From Saccharothrix australiensis (GTDB lineage Bacteria; Actinomycetota; Actinomycetes; Mycobacteriales; Pseudonocardiaceae), in assembly GCF_003634935.1 (NCBI RefSeq), contig NZ_RBXO01000001.1:4117501-4181500 (forward strand): a stretch of 64,000 nt of DNA. Direction: 5' to 3'. Both the position numbers and the translations under genes were made by a program. Below the pieces are notes generated by a model that worked only from the letters and a program-made list of their open reading frames with translations, made no database searches and was not told where the DNA came from. Below are positions 1-8,154 of this stretch, piece by piece. The first letter of the stretch is position 1. Every line of letters begins with the position of its first letter.

Positions 1-764
1 TGGAACCCGTGGTCCTGGTCCAGCAGCACGCCCTGCGCCCCTTCCAGCACCAGCCGCCCGGCGTCGGCGCGGCGGCCCACCTCGTCGCCGTCGACGATCC
101 GCACCGCGTCGGCGAACGCCCGGTACAGGGCCACCAGCCCGGCCACCGACGTGCCGTCCCCGGCCAGCGGCCGGTAGCAGCGCGCCAGCGCGTCGAGCTT
201 GCGCCGCAGCACCGCGCGCCGCGCGCAGTCGCCGACGGTGGGCGCCTCGCCCGGCTCGCCGGGCACGACCTGGCCCTCCACGACGTCGCCCGGTCGGGCG
301 GCGCGGCGGGCGAGCAGCGAGTACCACACCGTCTCGCCGATGCCCTTGCCGCACGAGCCGTGCCGGCGGGGGCCGCGCGCGTCCTCGCGGACGCGGTTGG
401 CCGCCACGTGGAACGGGGTGGTCAGCAGCGCGTCGGCGTGCGCGGTCACCAGCCGCAGCGGGTCGGCGACGCCCAGCGCCGCCAGTTCCCGCGCCTCGGC
501 GGCCAGGGCGATCGGCTCCACCAGGACGTGCCGCGACAGCAGGGTCGGCACGCCCGCGAGGGTGCCGGACCCGAACTGGCTGAACGTGTGGTGCCGTCCG
601 TCGGCGACCACGTTGTGCGCGGCCTGCGCGCCGCCGTTGAACCGCACGACCGACGACACCGACCCGTCCCGGCACAGGGCGTCGACTACCGCGCCCTTGC
701 CCTCGTCGCCGAACCCGAGCCCGACGACGACCACGTGCCCGGTCACGCCGGCCCGCCCCGTCAC
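1..764 (-). CDS. Adenylosuccinate synthetase-like enzyme, 3' end cut by window
   Basis: The 254 visible residues form an N-terminal PurA-type fold. The P-loop GFGDEGKG lies near residue 16, followed by FNGGAQAAHNV (substrate loop with the conserved His), GSCGKGIGET near residue 135 and LEGAQGVLLDQDHG at the window edge. PurA joins IMP and aspartate using GTP. This copy departs from housekeeping PurA in the IMP loop and in its SQFGSG stretch, so it is probably a specialised paralogue rather than the purine biosynthesis enzyme. The GTG at 764 overlaps the upstream VWA stop codon (GTGA); GTG at 746 is an alternative. It is the third gene of a minus-strand operon. The substrate cannot be decided from sequence. 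Confidence 0.85.
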   Translation of the reverse strand, partial: MTGRAGVTGHVVVVGLGFGDEGKGAVVDALCRDGSVSSVVRFNGGAQAAHNVVADGRHHTFSQFGSGTLAGVPTLLSRHVLVEPIALAAEARELAALGVADPLRLVTAHADALLTTPFHVAANRVREDARGPRRHGSCGKGIGETVWYSLLARRAARPGDVVEGQVVPGEPGEAPTVGDCARRAVLRRKLDALARCYRPLAGDGTSVAGLVALYRAFADAVRIVDGDEVGRRADAGRLVLEGAQGVLLDQDHGF

Positions 765-1741
765 GACAGCGTCACGTCGTCGGGGCCGTCGAGGTCCGGG
801 GGAGCGGCCGACGCGGCGAGCGCCGCCGGCCCGACGCGGACCAGCGCCTTGCCCACCGCGCGGCTCTCCGCCGCCGAGCCCACCTCGGCCAGGTCGACCA
901 TCGCCTGGTCCAGGTCGACGACCCGTTCCTCCAGGCCGATGGTGGCGGCGATCAGCTCGCACACCGCGCCGGGGTCCTCCAGCTTGAGGAAGTGCTGCCC
1001 CAGCAGCTCCCGCCAGTGCTCGGCGATCTCCGGGTCGTCGTAGTGGTGCGACTGCCTGGGCAGCACGAAGTAGACGTGCCACTTGCGGGCCAGTTCCCGG
1101 TACACCGAGGCGGGGTCGACGTCCTGGCGCACGTCGTCGCCGATGACCCGCCGGATGTGCCGGGCCTCCAGCCGGGGCTTGTTCAGCTCGTCGCCGATCA
1201 GGAACAGGTAGCCCTTGCGGCCGCGCTTGCGCCACGCGTCGGTCACCACGTGCCGGGCGACGAAGTAGGCGGCCAGCTCGTAGGACTCGCTCTTCTGCCC
1301 GCCGCCGTTGCCTTCCAGGAAGATGGTGCGCAGCTGCTCGTCCATGCGGTTGTCCGACTCGAACTGCCCGACCTGCAACGGCACCCGGTCGCTGTCGGCG
1401 TCGCCGATGCCGCCGAACATCAGCTGCGGGTCGGCCAGGTAGCCCTTGCGCCGCAGCAGGCCGTGCAGCCGGCCGAGCTTGCGCTGCATGACCTGCGGCA
1501 CGCGGCCCATCGAGCCGGTCACGTCGAACAGCACCGCGATCGGCGTCGAGTCGGCGTGGTCGGCCGAGTCCAGGCACTCCCGCGCCGCCACGCCCAGCGG
1601 GTCCAGCGACGGGTCGGCCCGCCACCGGTCGCGCGGCGTCGACCTCATGCTCGCGGTGTAGCCGAAGTCGTCGATGCCCTTGGCCGCGCGGAAGGTCCGC
1701 GCCGCCGCGTAGGCGTCGTCGTCCCACTTGCCGTGCCCCAT
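761..1741 (-). CDS. VWA domain protein
   Basis: A 326-residue cytosolic protein with a von Willebrand factor A fold. The metal-site motif FDVTGSMG (DxTxS form of the MIDAS) sits near residue 70, and a later region contains FLIGDELNK. No signal peptide or membrane segment is visible, so it probably acts inside the cell as a metal-dependent protein-binding module. It overlaps the PurA-like gene by four bases (GTGA), indicating translational coupling, and follows the frameshifted gene directly. VWA proteins beside nucleotide-type enzymes are known from tellurium-resistance (Ter) style loci; whether this operon belongs there is inference, because no TerD protein lies in the window. Confidence 0.85.
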   Translation of the reverse strand: MGHGKWDDDAYAAARTFRAAKGIDDFGYTASMRSTPRDRWRADPSLDPLGVAARECLDSADHADSTPIAVLFDVTGSMGRVPQVMQRKLGRLHGLLRRKGYLADPQLMFGGIGDADSDRVPLQVGQFESDNRMDEQLRTIFLEGNGGGQKSESYELAAYFVARHVVTDAWRKRGRKGYLFLIGDELNKPRLEARHIRRVIGDDVRQDVDPASVYRELARKWHVYFVLPRQSHHYDDPEIAEHWRELLGQHFLKLEDPGAVCELIAATIGLEERVVDLDQAMVDLAEVGSAAESRAVGKALVRVGPAALAASAAPPDLDGPDDVTLS

Positions 1742-1744
1742 GTC

Positions 1745-2170
1745 GGTCTCCCGTCCCGTCCGGCAGGGCGAACGGGCGGAACACCCCCTCGCCGTGGAGT
1801 TCTTCGAGCAGCGCGTCGTACTCGTCGAGCAGGTCGACGGCGCGCGGGCGGCGCGCCGGGCCGTCCTGCGCGCAGCCGCGGGCGAAGGCCCGCTGCCGGG
1901 TCTCGTCGCGTCGCAGCAGGTCGAGCATCAGCGCGTGGGCCAAGCCCACGCGGTTGGCGGCGTCCGCGCGCAGCAGCCTCCGGTGCATCCACGCGTAGTC
2001 GCGCGGCCACGCGGTCGGGGTGCAGCGCGGTCGGGGTGCAGCGCAATCGCAAGGCCCCGGTGGAGCCGCCGGGCCGCCGCGCGCCGCGCCGGGTCGCCGG
2101 CGGGCGGTCCGAACAGCCCCGTCGCCGTGTTCCCCTCGACCCGGTCGAGCGCCTCTTCCCTCGTGAACAT
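1745..2170 (-). pseudogene. Frameshifted small gene upstream of the VWA gene
   Basis: Two halves of one protein lie in different frames. The 5' half starts with MFTREEALDRVEGNTATGLF and runs to a stretch resembling RLHRGLAIALHPDR. The 3' half, in another frame, reads WPRDYAWMHRRLLRADAANR and later VDLLDEYDALLEELHGEG. Both halves have the GC-rich third positions of real coding DNA. The break falls on a perfect 16-bp tandem duplication (2011-2042). Two copies give the broken frame, while three copies would join the halves. The 3' half runs without a stop into the start of the VWA gene. No family is recognised; HPDR is faintly reminiscent of a J-domain. It may be a pseudogene, a slippage-controlled gene or a sequencing error. 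Confidence 0.55.
2011..2042. repeat. 16-bp perfect tandem duplication
   Basis: GCGGTCGGGGTGCAGC occurs twice back to back (2011-2026 and 2027-2042). It lies at the exact point where the coding frame of the small minus-strand gene changes. Since 16 is not a multiple of three, each gain or loss of a unit switches frame. Confidence 0.9.
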
Positions 2171-2206
2171 GGTTTGAGTCTAAGCAACTCAAACCGCTGG
2201 GTGCAA
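2171..2206 (-). promoter_or_regulatory. Leaderless promoter with overlapping inverted-repeat operator
   Basis: On the minus strand, TTGCAC (2206-2201) is followed after 18 bp by TAGACT (2182-2177). Six bases later comes the ATG at 2170, which fits a leaderless actinobacterial transcript. A perfect inverted repeat GGTTTGAGT-N7-ACTCAAACC (2171-2195) covers the -10 box and the start site, as a repressor operator would. No matching regulator gene is adjacent within the window. Confidence 0.6.
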
Positions 2207-2372
2207 CAGCGGGTGATCGACGACCGGGTCGGACGGGGAGGGGCGACGGGGGGAGTGTCGAGGCCGCCCGTCGGGAGGTCGTTACTCGCTGTGTTCCGTC
2301 GTACCCGTGTGGTTGGCTGTGCGGCAGGGGGATCGGGGATCCCTCACCGACCGAACGTTCACCTGGGGGGTG

Positions 2373-4013
2373 ATGGCGTTGAGGAAACGCGCGTTCCTGG
2401 CGGCACTGGTGATGGCGGTGTCGTCGGTCGCGGCGTCCGGCGCGGCGGCGACGGCCGAACCGGCCGGCGCGGCCGAACCGGTGCGGGCCTGTGCCGACCT
2501 GGTCGGCGGCCACGAGCTGCCCGGCGCCAAGGCGCACGTCGAGCAGGCCGTGCCGGTGCCCGCCGGCGCCGAGCCGGAGCACTGCGACGTGCGCGGGCAC
2601 GTCGAGCCGGCCGTCCGGTTCCAGCTCAAGCTGCCGACCACCTACTCCGGCCGGTACCTCCAGTCCGGGTGCGGCGGGTTCTGCGGCGAGCTGGTGACGC
2701 CCGCGATCCGCTCCTGCACGCCGGCGCCGGGCGACTTCGCCGTCGCGACGACCGACGACGGGCACGTCGGCGGAGGGCCGTTCCCGTCGGCCGACGGGAG
2801 CTGGGGCGAGGGGAACCAGGCCGCGCGCGACGACTGGGCGTTCCGCGCGCCGCACGTGGTGTCCCTGGCGGCCAAGCGGCTGATCGCCGAGTACTACGGC
2901 GCGCCGCCGCGCACCTCCTACTTCGACGGCTGCTCCAACGGCGGCCGGGAGGCGCTGCTGCTCGCCCAGCGCTACCCGCACGACTTCGACGGCGTCATCG
3001 CCGCCGCGCCCGCCAACTACTGGTCGGCGCTGGTGGTCTACCAGGCGTGGATGGCGCGGGCCAACACCGACGAGGCCGGCCGGATCATCCTCGGCGACGA
3101 CAAGCTGGCGGGCCTGCACGACGCGGTCCTCGCCCGCTGCGACCGCCTCGACGGGCTGGTCGACGGCCAGCTCGAAGACCCGCGCGGCTGCGACTTCGAC
3201 CCGGAGTCCGTGCGCTGCGCGCCCGGCGCGGACACCCCGTCCTGCCTGACCCCGGCCCAGGTCGAGACGGTGCGCAAGCTCTACCGGGGCCCGACCGACG
3301 AGCGGGGCCGCGCGCTCTACCCGGCGGGCCAGGCGCGCGGCTCGGAACTGGCGTGGGCCGGGTGGATCACCCGCTTCCCGGAGTTCGGCGGCTCGGCGGC
3401 CGAGCAGCTCGCCGACAACTACCTGCGGTACCTCGGCTACCCGATCGGCGCGCCGCACAACACGCTCGCCGACTTCGAGTTCACCGCCGAGGAGTTCCAC
3501 CGGCTCACCGTCGTCGGCGCGCGCGCCAACGCGATGAGCCTCGACCTGTCCGCGTTCCGCCGCGCCGGCGGCAAGCTGCTCCTGTGGCACGGCTGGAACG
3601 ACCAGGCGATCCCGGCGGCGGGCCTGCTCGACTACTACGAGCGGCTCACCCGGCGCAACGGCGGCCCCGCCGCGACCCGGCAGTGGGCGAGGGCGTTCGT
3701 GGTCCCGTCGGTGTACCACTGCGCGGGCGGCGACACGCTGAACACGGTCGACCCGCTGCCCGAGCTGGTCCGCTGGACCGAGGACGGCGTCGCCCCGGAC
3801 CGCCTGATCGCGACCGCGCGGGCCCAGGACGGCACGGTCACCCGCAGCCGCCCGGTGTTCGCGTACCCGACGCGGGCGCGCTACGACGGCACCGGCAGCA
3901 TCGACGACGCGGCGAACTTCGTGCCCGCGCCACCGCGGCAGCCGCCGCACGACACCGTCGACTGGGTCGGCTCCTACCTGCACCACGTGCCGGGTCCGGT
4001 GACGCGCCCCTGA
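2373..4013 (+). CDS. Secreted tannase/feruloyl esterase-family hydrolase
   Basis: A 546-residue secreted serine esterase of the tannase/feruloyl esterase family, which splits ester bonds in plant phenolics. The N-terminus MALRKRAFLAALVMAVSS is a signal peptide ending near the AxA region at residues 25-30. The catalytic Ser lies in YFDGCSNGG, the acid in HGWNDQAIP and the His in YHCAGG; paired cysteines next to Ser and His are typical of the family. The ATG at 2373 has a G-rich ribosome site just upstream (CTGGGGGG); GTG at 2370 is possible. It is monocistronic, transcribed away from the VWA operon. The precise substrate is unknown. Confidence 0.88.
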   Translation: MALRKRAFLAALVMAVSSVAASGAAATAEPAGAAEPVRACADLVGGHELPGAKAHVEQAVPVPAGAEPEHCDVRGHVEPAVRFQLKLPTTYSGRYLQSGCGGFCGELVTPAIRSCTPAPGDFAVATTDDGHVGGGPFPSADGSWGEGNQAARDDWAFRAPHVVSLAAKRLIAEYYGAPPRTSYFDGCSNGGREALLLAQRYPHDFDGVIAAAPANYWSALVVYQAWMARANTDEAGRIILGDDKLAGLHDAVLARCDRLDGLVDGQLEDPRGCDFDPESVRCAPGADTPSCLTPAQVETVRKLYRGPTDERGRALYPAGQARGSELAWAGWITRFPEFGGSAAEQLADNYLRYLGYPIGAPHNTLADFEFTAEEFHRLTVVGARANAMSLDLSAFRRAGGKLLLWHGWNDQAIPAAGLLDYYERLTRRNGGPAATRQWARAFVVPSVYHCAGGDTLNTVDPLPELVRWTEDGVAPDRLIATARAQDGTVTRSRPVFAYPTRARYDGTGSIDDAANFVPAPPRQPPHDTVDWVGSYLHHVPGPVTRP

Positions 4014-4483
4014 CCCCGTCCGCCCGGCTGGTCGGTCGTCGACGACCAACCGGGCGATCGTGAACGCGGCCCTTGGTCGGTGTCCTCCGCGCGGGCGGGG
4101 GCCTCCGGCCAGGGGCCGCGTTGATCAGTGGGCACGACCGCGACCCCGGCGCGGGCATCAGCGCGGTCGTTTCGTTCGGGCACGAGTTCCGCCTCGTGCC
4201 GGCACGAGCCCCACCGCCACGGCGGTCGCCACAGCCACGCCCGCACCATCCGGCGGCCCCCACCGCGTCCGAGAGTCCCACCGCGTCCGGTGACCCCACC
4301 GCGTGGGGCAGCGCCGTCCACGACACCCCGCCGGTCTCCGCCACCGCGACGATCGGGCAGGACCGGCCGGGACGTCCGGTCTGCCTTCAGCGTCCGTCCG
4401 GGCGTCCGCCCGGCCGTTGTCGATCGCGCGCGCCGGCCCGTCCGCGCACGGTGCGCCGCCTCCCGCGCGGCCATCGCCGTCGG
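4014..4483. other. Non-coding stretch with decayed repeats
   Basis: No supportable gene is present. Around 4250-4310 a degenerate 17-19-bp unit containing CCCACCGCGTCCG is repeated about three times. The remainder is GC-rich spacer leading into the hydrolase promoter. Confidence 0.5.
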
Positions 4484-4512
4484 TTGACACCCCTGGCTAA
4501 TGACATTAGCCT
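4484..4512 (+). promoter_or_regulatory. Promoter with perfect palindromic operator
   Basis: TTGACA (4484-4489) is followed after 17 bp by TAGCCT (4507-4512), an actinobacterial -35/-10 pair. A perfect 17-bp palindrome, GGCTAATG-A-CATTAGCC (4495-4511), fills the spacer and reaches into the -10 box. This is a classical repressor site. The TetR protein encoded as the second gene of the same operon (5376-5939) is the obvious candidate ligand. Confidence 0.7.
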
Positions 4513-4546
4513 CCGAGCTACGAGCATTAACCGACGGAGGGGTGGC

Positions 4547-5383
4547 ATGACGGAGTTCCTGGAGGTCGAGGGTGGCCGGCTCGCCTACGACGTGATCGGC
4601 GAGGGGCCGCTGGTCGTGCTGGCCCACGGCATGGGTGACAACCGCGCCGCCTACCGGGGCATGTCCGCCGCGCTGGCCGCCGCGGGCCACCGCGTCGCGA
4701 GCGTGGACCTGCGCGGCCACGGCGAGTCCAGCGCCGACTGGCCCTCCTGCACCCGCGCCGACTCGGCGGCCGACCTGCTCGCCGTGGTCCGCCGGCTGGG
4801 CGGGCCCGCCGTGCTGGTGGGCCACTCGTTCGCGGGCGGCTCCGTCACCATCGCCGCCGCCGAGGAGCCCGAGTCCGTCCGCGCCATCGTGGGCATCAGC
4901 CCGTTCACCCGCGCGCAGCGGGTCGACCTCGGCGGCCTGCTCACCAACGCCCGCTACCGCAAGGGGATGGCGCTGCTGCTGGGCGCGGGGCTGTTCCGCA
5001 GTGTCGGCCTGTGGCTGCGCTACCTCGACCACGCCCACCCCGGAGTCGAGCCCGCCGGCCACGCCGAGCACCTCGCCGCCCTGGCCGCCGACCTGCGGCG
5101 GCCCGGCCGGATGGCCGTGGTGGGCAGGATGGGCATGTCGCCGCCCACCGACGCGGGGGCCCGGCTCGGCGACATCCGGTGCCCCGCGCTCGTGGTCGAG
5201 GGCTCGCTCGACCCCGACTGGACCGATCCGCGCGCCGAGGGCGAGGGCGTCGTGGCCGCCATGCCGCCGGGCCTGGGCCGCGTCGAGGTGATCGAGGGCG
5301 CGGGCCACTACCCGCACGCGCAGTTCCCGGCCGAGGTGGCCGGTGCGGTCCTGGCCTTCCTCGGCGCGGTCGCCCGTGGCTAG
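4547..5383 (+). CDS. Alpha/beta hydrolase
   Basis: A 278-residue cytosolic alpha/beta-hydrolase. The oxyanion region LAHGMGDNRAAYR is at residues 25-40, followed by DLRGHGES. The nucleophile elbow is GHSFAG near residue 88, the acid lies in VVEGSLDPDW and the catalytic His in GAGHYPHAQ. The ATG at 4547 is preceded by a strong CGGAGGGG ribosome site. The 3' end overlaps the TetR gene by 8 bases, so the two form one transcript controlled by the palindrome over their promoter. The likely role is hydrolysis of a small ester, lactone or amide that also acts as TetR ligand; the substrate is unknown. Confidence 0.88.
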   Translation: MTEFLEVEGGRLAYDVIGEGPLVVLAHGMGDNRAAYRGMSAALAAAGHRVASVDLRGHGESSADWPSCTRADSAADLLAVVRRLGGPAVLVGHSFAGGSVTIAAAEEPESVRAIVGISPFTRAQRVDLGGLLTNARYRKGMALLLGAGLFRSVGLWLRYLDHAHPGVEPAGHAEHLAALAADLRRPGRMAVVGRMGMSPPTDAGARLGDIRCPALVVEGSLDPDWTDPRAEGEGVVAAMPPGLGRVEVIEGAGHYPHAQFPAEVAGAVLAFLGAVARG

Positions 5384-5939
5384 GGCGGCGCTGTCCGCGA
5401 CGGCGGTGGTCGACGTCGCGCTGCGCCTGGTCGACGAGGAGGGCCCCGCCGCGGCGACCCTGGCGGCGGTGGCCTCGCGCGCCGGCGTCGCCACGCCGTC
5501 GCTCTACAAACACGTGCGCAACCTCGCCGAGCTGCGCGCGCTCATGTCGGTGCGGATCATGGGCGAACTGGCCGAGCGGATCGGCGCCGCCGTGCTCGGC
5601 CGCTCGGCCGACGAGGCGGTCCGCGCGCTCATGACGGCCTGGCGCGACTACGCGCTGGCCCACCCGCACCGCTACTCCGCGCTGATCCAGGCGCCCGAGC
5701 CGCTGGTGGCGCAGGCGGGGGAGCGGCTGGTCGACATCGTCCTCGCGGCGCTGCGCGCGTACGGGCTGACCGACGCCGACGCCGTCCACGCGGTCCGCTG
5801 CGTGCGCGCGGCCATGCACGGCTTCGCGCTGCTGGAGGCGGCGAACGCGTTCCAGCGGCCCGAGCAACTGGACGAGACCTACGAACTGCTGGTGCACATG
5901 GTGATCAGCGGACTGCGCACGCCACCCCACCGCACCTGA
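5376..5939 (+). CDS. TetR-family repressor, probably autoregulatory
   Basis: A 187-residue TetR protein. The N-terminal helix-turn-helix covers residues 5-50, with AAVASRAGVATPSLYKHV as the DNA-recognition part. A C-terminal all-helical ligand and dimer domain (WHG type) contains AMHGFALLEAANAF. The GTG at 5376 lies inside the end of the hydrolase gene, giving an 8-base overlap. Gene order and the perfect palindrome in the operon promoter suggest that it represses its own operon and is released by the hydrolase substrate or a related compound; that link is inferred from position only. Confidence 0.85.
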   Translation: MARAALSATAVVDVALRLVDEEGPAAATLAAVASRAGVATPSLYKHVRNLAELRALMSVRIMGELAERIGAAVLGRSADEAVRALMTAWRDYALAHPHRYSALIQAPEPLVAQAGERLVDIVLAALRAYGLTDADAVHAVRCVRAAMHGFALLEAANAFQRPEQLDETYELLVHMVISGLRTPPHRT

Positions 5940-5992
5940 ACCCGCTCACCGGGTTCATGGGAGGTCCGGGCGGGCGAGGGCCTGCCCGGACC
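5937..5992. terminator. Bidirectional terminator between convergent genes
   Basis: Two hairpins separate the TetR gene and the lectin gene. The first, TGAACCCG-N5-CGGGTTCA (5937-5957), includes the TetR stop codon. The second, GGTCCGGGC-N12-GCCCGGACC (5963-5992), is longer and GC-rich. Their position between convergent genes fits termination from both sides. Confidence 0.65.
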
Positions 5993-6004
5993 GGAGTCCC
6001 GGTG

Positions 6005-6523
6005 TCAGGACGTCCACCTCTGGTTCGCGCCGCCCCAGCAGTCCCACACGCCCGCCTGGGCGCCGTTGTCGTTGTTGAAGCTGAGCAGTTCCAGGCACTT
6101 GTGGTTGAAAGAGCTGCGGAGGGTGTCACCGAACTGGTACCACTTCTGGTTCGCCCCGCCCCAGCAGTCCCACATGCCGACCCAAGCGCCGTTGTTGTTG
6201 TCGAACCTCAGGATTTCCAGGCACTTGTGGTTGAGCAGGCTGCGGATGTTCCCGTTGTCCCAGTACCACTTCTGGTTGGCGCCGCCCCAGCAGTCCCACA
6301 AAACGACCCGTGCGCCGTTGTCGTTGTTGAAGCCCAGGACATCCAGGCACTTGTTGTTCATGCCGTTGCGCAGCTCGAACGTCGAGAGGGCGGCCAGGCC
6401 CGACCCGGTGCCGGTGGCCGCGCTTCCGGTGGCCGCGGTCGCGGCGGAACTCCACGCCGTCATCGAGAGGATTGTCGCGACGAGCGCGACGCCTAATCGT
6501 CCGAACAGGCCGAAGGATTTCAC
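6005..6523 (-). CDS. Secreted ricin-B-type beta-trefoil lectin
   Basis: A 172-residue secreted protein made of a signal peptide (KSFGLFGRLGVALVATI, cleavage after an ATA-type site near residue 31) and one beta-trefoil of three repeats. Each repeat carries NHKCLE or NNKCLD, a WDCWGGANQ stretch and a closing Q-W pair (QKWYW, QKWYQ, QRW). This is the ricin B/CBM13 fold, which binds galactose, xylan or similar sugars. No catalytic domain is attached, so it is a free-standing lectin. The GTG at 6523 has AAAGGGG correctly spaced upstream; longer starts lack that support. The upstream region carries an inverted repeat that may control it. Confidence 0.85.
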   Translation of the reverse strand: MKSFGLFGRLGVALVATILSMTAWSSAATAATGSAATGTGSGLAALSTFELRNGMNNKCLDVLGFNNDNGARVVLWDCWGGANQKWYWDNGNIRSLLNHKCLEILRFDNNNGAWVGMWDCWGGANQKWYQFGDTLRSSFNHKCLELLSFNNDNGAQAGVWDCWGGANQRWTS

Positions 6524-6560
6524 AGAATACCCCTTTGAAAGTTCGTGCGGGAAGGTCACG

Positions 6561-6588
6561 GATTCCGTGGACGTCACCATACGGAATC
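6561..6588 (-). promoter_or_regulatory. Inverted repeat upstream of the lectin gene
   Basis: GATTCCGT-N12-ACGGAATC is a perfect 8+8 inverted repeat about 40-65 bases upstream of the lectin start, in an area of lowered GC. It is a likely regulator site. No regulator gene adjoins the lectin except the TetR of the preceding operon, whose own site is different. Confidence 0.45.
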
Positions 6589-6599
6589 GTGGGTCCATC

Positions 6600-6989
6600 G
6601 ATAAGCGGTGGGTGCGGTGCTCACTCGAACATCGGTCGTGAAACGCCCGGATGGACCAGTTTCAACGAGCGGGGGACCGGTTTCCGTGGTAATGCGGGGG
6701 CGGGCCGGTGGTGCGTTCGAGTGGTGGCATCACGCGTTCGGTCCGCGCCGATCGTCGGATGGCGGAAAATCGGTGATCGGCGCTGTGCGGCCGATGTGCC
6801 GTCGGCCATTCGCTAATAAACTGAATAGCGGGGGCGGATATCGTCGAACCCGTTTTCCGGCATCACCGCCGGCATCACCGCCCTCCGGCGGCCCCCTCCC
6901 GACGCCGCCGACCTACTGTTCCCGTGTGCCGACGTGTGCGACCGACCCGCCCCATGCCACCGATCCGCCCCGTGCGGGGGGATGACCGG
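6600..6989. other. Intergenic region without recognised gene
   Basis: About 390 bases between the divergent lectin and MFS genes, with lower GC than the surroundings at 6540-6850. Nothing coding is supportable. Promoters for both genes probably lie here. TACTGT near 6914 is a possible -10 box for a longer MFS form starting at GTG 6924. Confidence 0.4.
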
Positions 6990-8147
6990 GTGGGCCCCCT
7001 GTCCTCCCGAGCCGTCCTGCCGCTGTACGCGGCGGGTTTCGTGACCGCGTTCGGCGCGCACGGGATCGCGTCCGGACTCGGCGGTTACACCGGGGCGTCG
7101 CTGCCGGCGCTCGGCGTGCTGCTCGCCGTGTACGACGGCGCGGAGATCGTCCTCAAACCGGTGTTCGGCTCCCTGGCCGACCGGATCGGGCCGCGCCCCG
7201 TCCTGCTGGGCGGGCTGGTGGCGTTCGCCCTCGCCTCGGCCGCCTTCGTCCTCGCCGACGACCCCGGCGCGGTCGGCGTCGTCCGGCTCGCCCAGGGCGC
7301 CGCCGCCGCGGCGTTCTCCCCGGCGGCGAGCGCGCTGGTGGCGCGCTTGACCCCGGCCGGCGGCCACGGCCGCGCGTTCGGCGGCTACGGGGCGTGGAAG
7401 GGGCTCGGCTACACCCTCGGCCCGCTGATCGGGGGCGCGCTGATCGCGGCGGGCGGGTTCGGGCTGCTGTTCACGGCGCTCGCCGTGCTCGCGGTGGCGG
7501 TCGCGGTGTGGGCGGCGCTGGTGGTGCCCGCCGCGCCGCCGCTGCCGCGCACCCGGCAGACCCTGCTGGACCTGGGTCGCGAACTGGCCCGCCCCGGCTT
7601 CCTCCGTCCCACCGCAGCCCTGGCCGCCACCACCGCCGGGCTCGCCGTGGGCGTCGGCTTCCTGCCCGTGCACGCGGCCGACGCGGGTCCGCTCGTCGCG
7701 GGCGTCGCGGTGTCGGCGATGGCCGCCGCGGCGGCGCTGGCGCAGCCCGTCGTCGGCCGTGCCCGCGACGCCGGGCGCCTGCGCGACACCACGGGCATGA
7801 CCGGCGGCCTGCTGCTGACCGCGGCCGGCTACCTCGTCGCGGCGACGCTGCCGGGCCTGCCCGCGACCTTCGCCGCCGCCGTGGCGATCGGCGTCGGCGC
7901 CGGACTGGTCACGCCGCTCGGCTTCGCGGCCCTGGCCGCCGCCGCGCCACCCGAGCGGCTGGGCCGGTTCATGGGCAGCGCCGAGGTGGGCCGCGAACTG
8001 GGCGACGCCGGCGGGCCGCTGCTGGTCGGCGGCATCGCGGTGGTCACGACCCTGGGCGGCGGACTGCTGGGACTGGCCGCCGTGCTGACCCTGACCGCCA
8101 CCGCGACCGGCCTGACCGCCACCCGACGCCGTGGCGACCGCTCCTGA
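6990..8147 (+). CDS. MFS transporter
   Basis: A 385-residue inner-membrane transporter of the major facilitator superfamily with about 12 hydrophobic segments. The loop between segments 2 and 3 carries GSLADRIGPRPVLLGG, the usual MFS signature, and a second-half equivalent lies around GRARDAGRLRD. The GTG at 6990 is chosen for its GGGGGA ribosome site and because the first membrane helix starts shortly after; GTG 6924 or ATG 6954 would add an Arg/Pro-rich leader. The substrate is unknown; the family mostly exports drugs or metabolites. It is convergent with the receptor-like gene that follows. Confidence 0.8.
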   Translation: MGPLSSRAVLPLYAAGFVTAFGAHGIASGLGGYTGASLPALGVLLAVYDGAEIVLKPVFGSLADRIGPRPVLLGGLVAFALASAAFVLADDPGAVGVVRLAQGAAAAAFSPAASALVARLTPAGGHGRAFGGYGAWKGLGYTLGPLIGGALIAAGGFGLLFTALAVLAVAVAVWAALVVPAAPPLPRTRQTLLDLGRELARPGFLRPTAALAATTAGLAVGVGFLPVHAADAGPLVAGVAVSAMAAAAALAQPVVGRARDAGRLRDTTGMTGGLLLTAAGYLVAATLPGLPATFAAAVAIGVGAGLVTPLGFAALAAAAPPERLGRFMGSAEVGRELGDAGGPLLVGGIAVVTTLGGGLLGLAAVLTLTATATGLTATRRRGDRS

Positions 8148-8154
8148 CCAGCAC

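Noticed and set aside
992-4063. Very long open frame of about 1000 codons on the plus strand
   Set aside because: It is the antisense and off-frame shadow of the VWA gene and the esterase gene; residues are Arg/Pro-rich nonsense with no domain.
6924-6989. Longer N-terminus for the MFS protein
   Set aside because: Adds an Arg/Pro-rich leader not expected for MFS; the GGGGGA site before 6990 supports the shorter form, though TACTGT near 6914 keeps it open.
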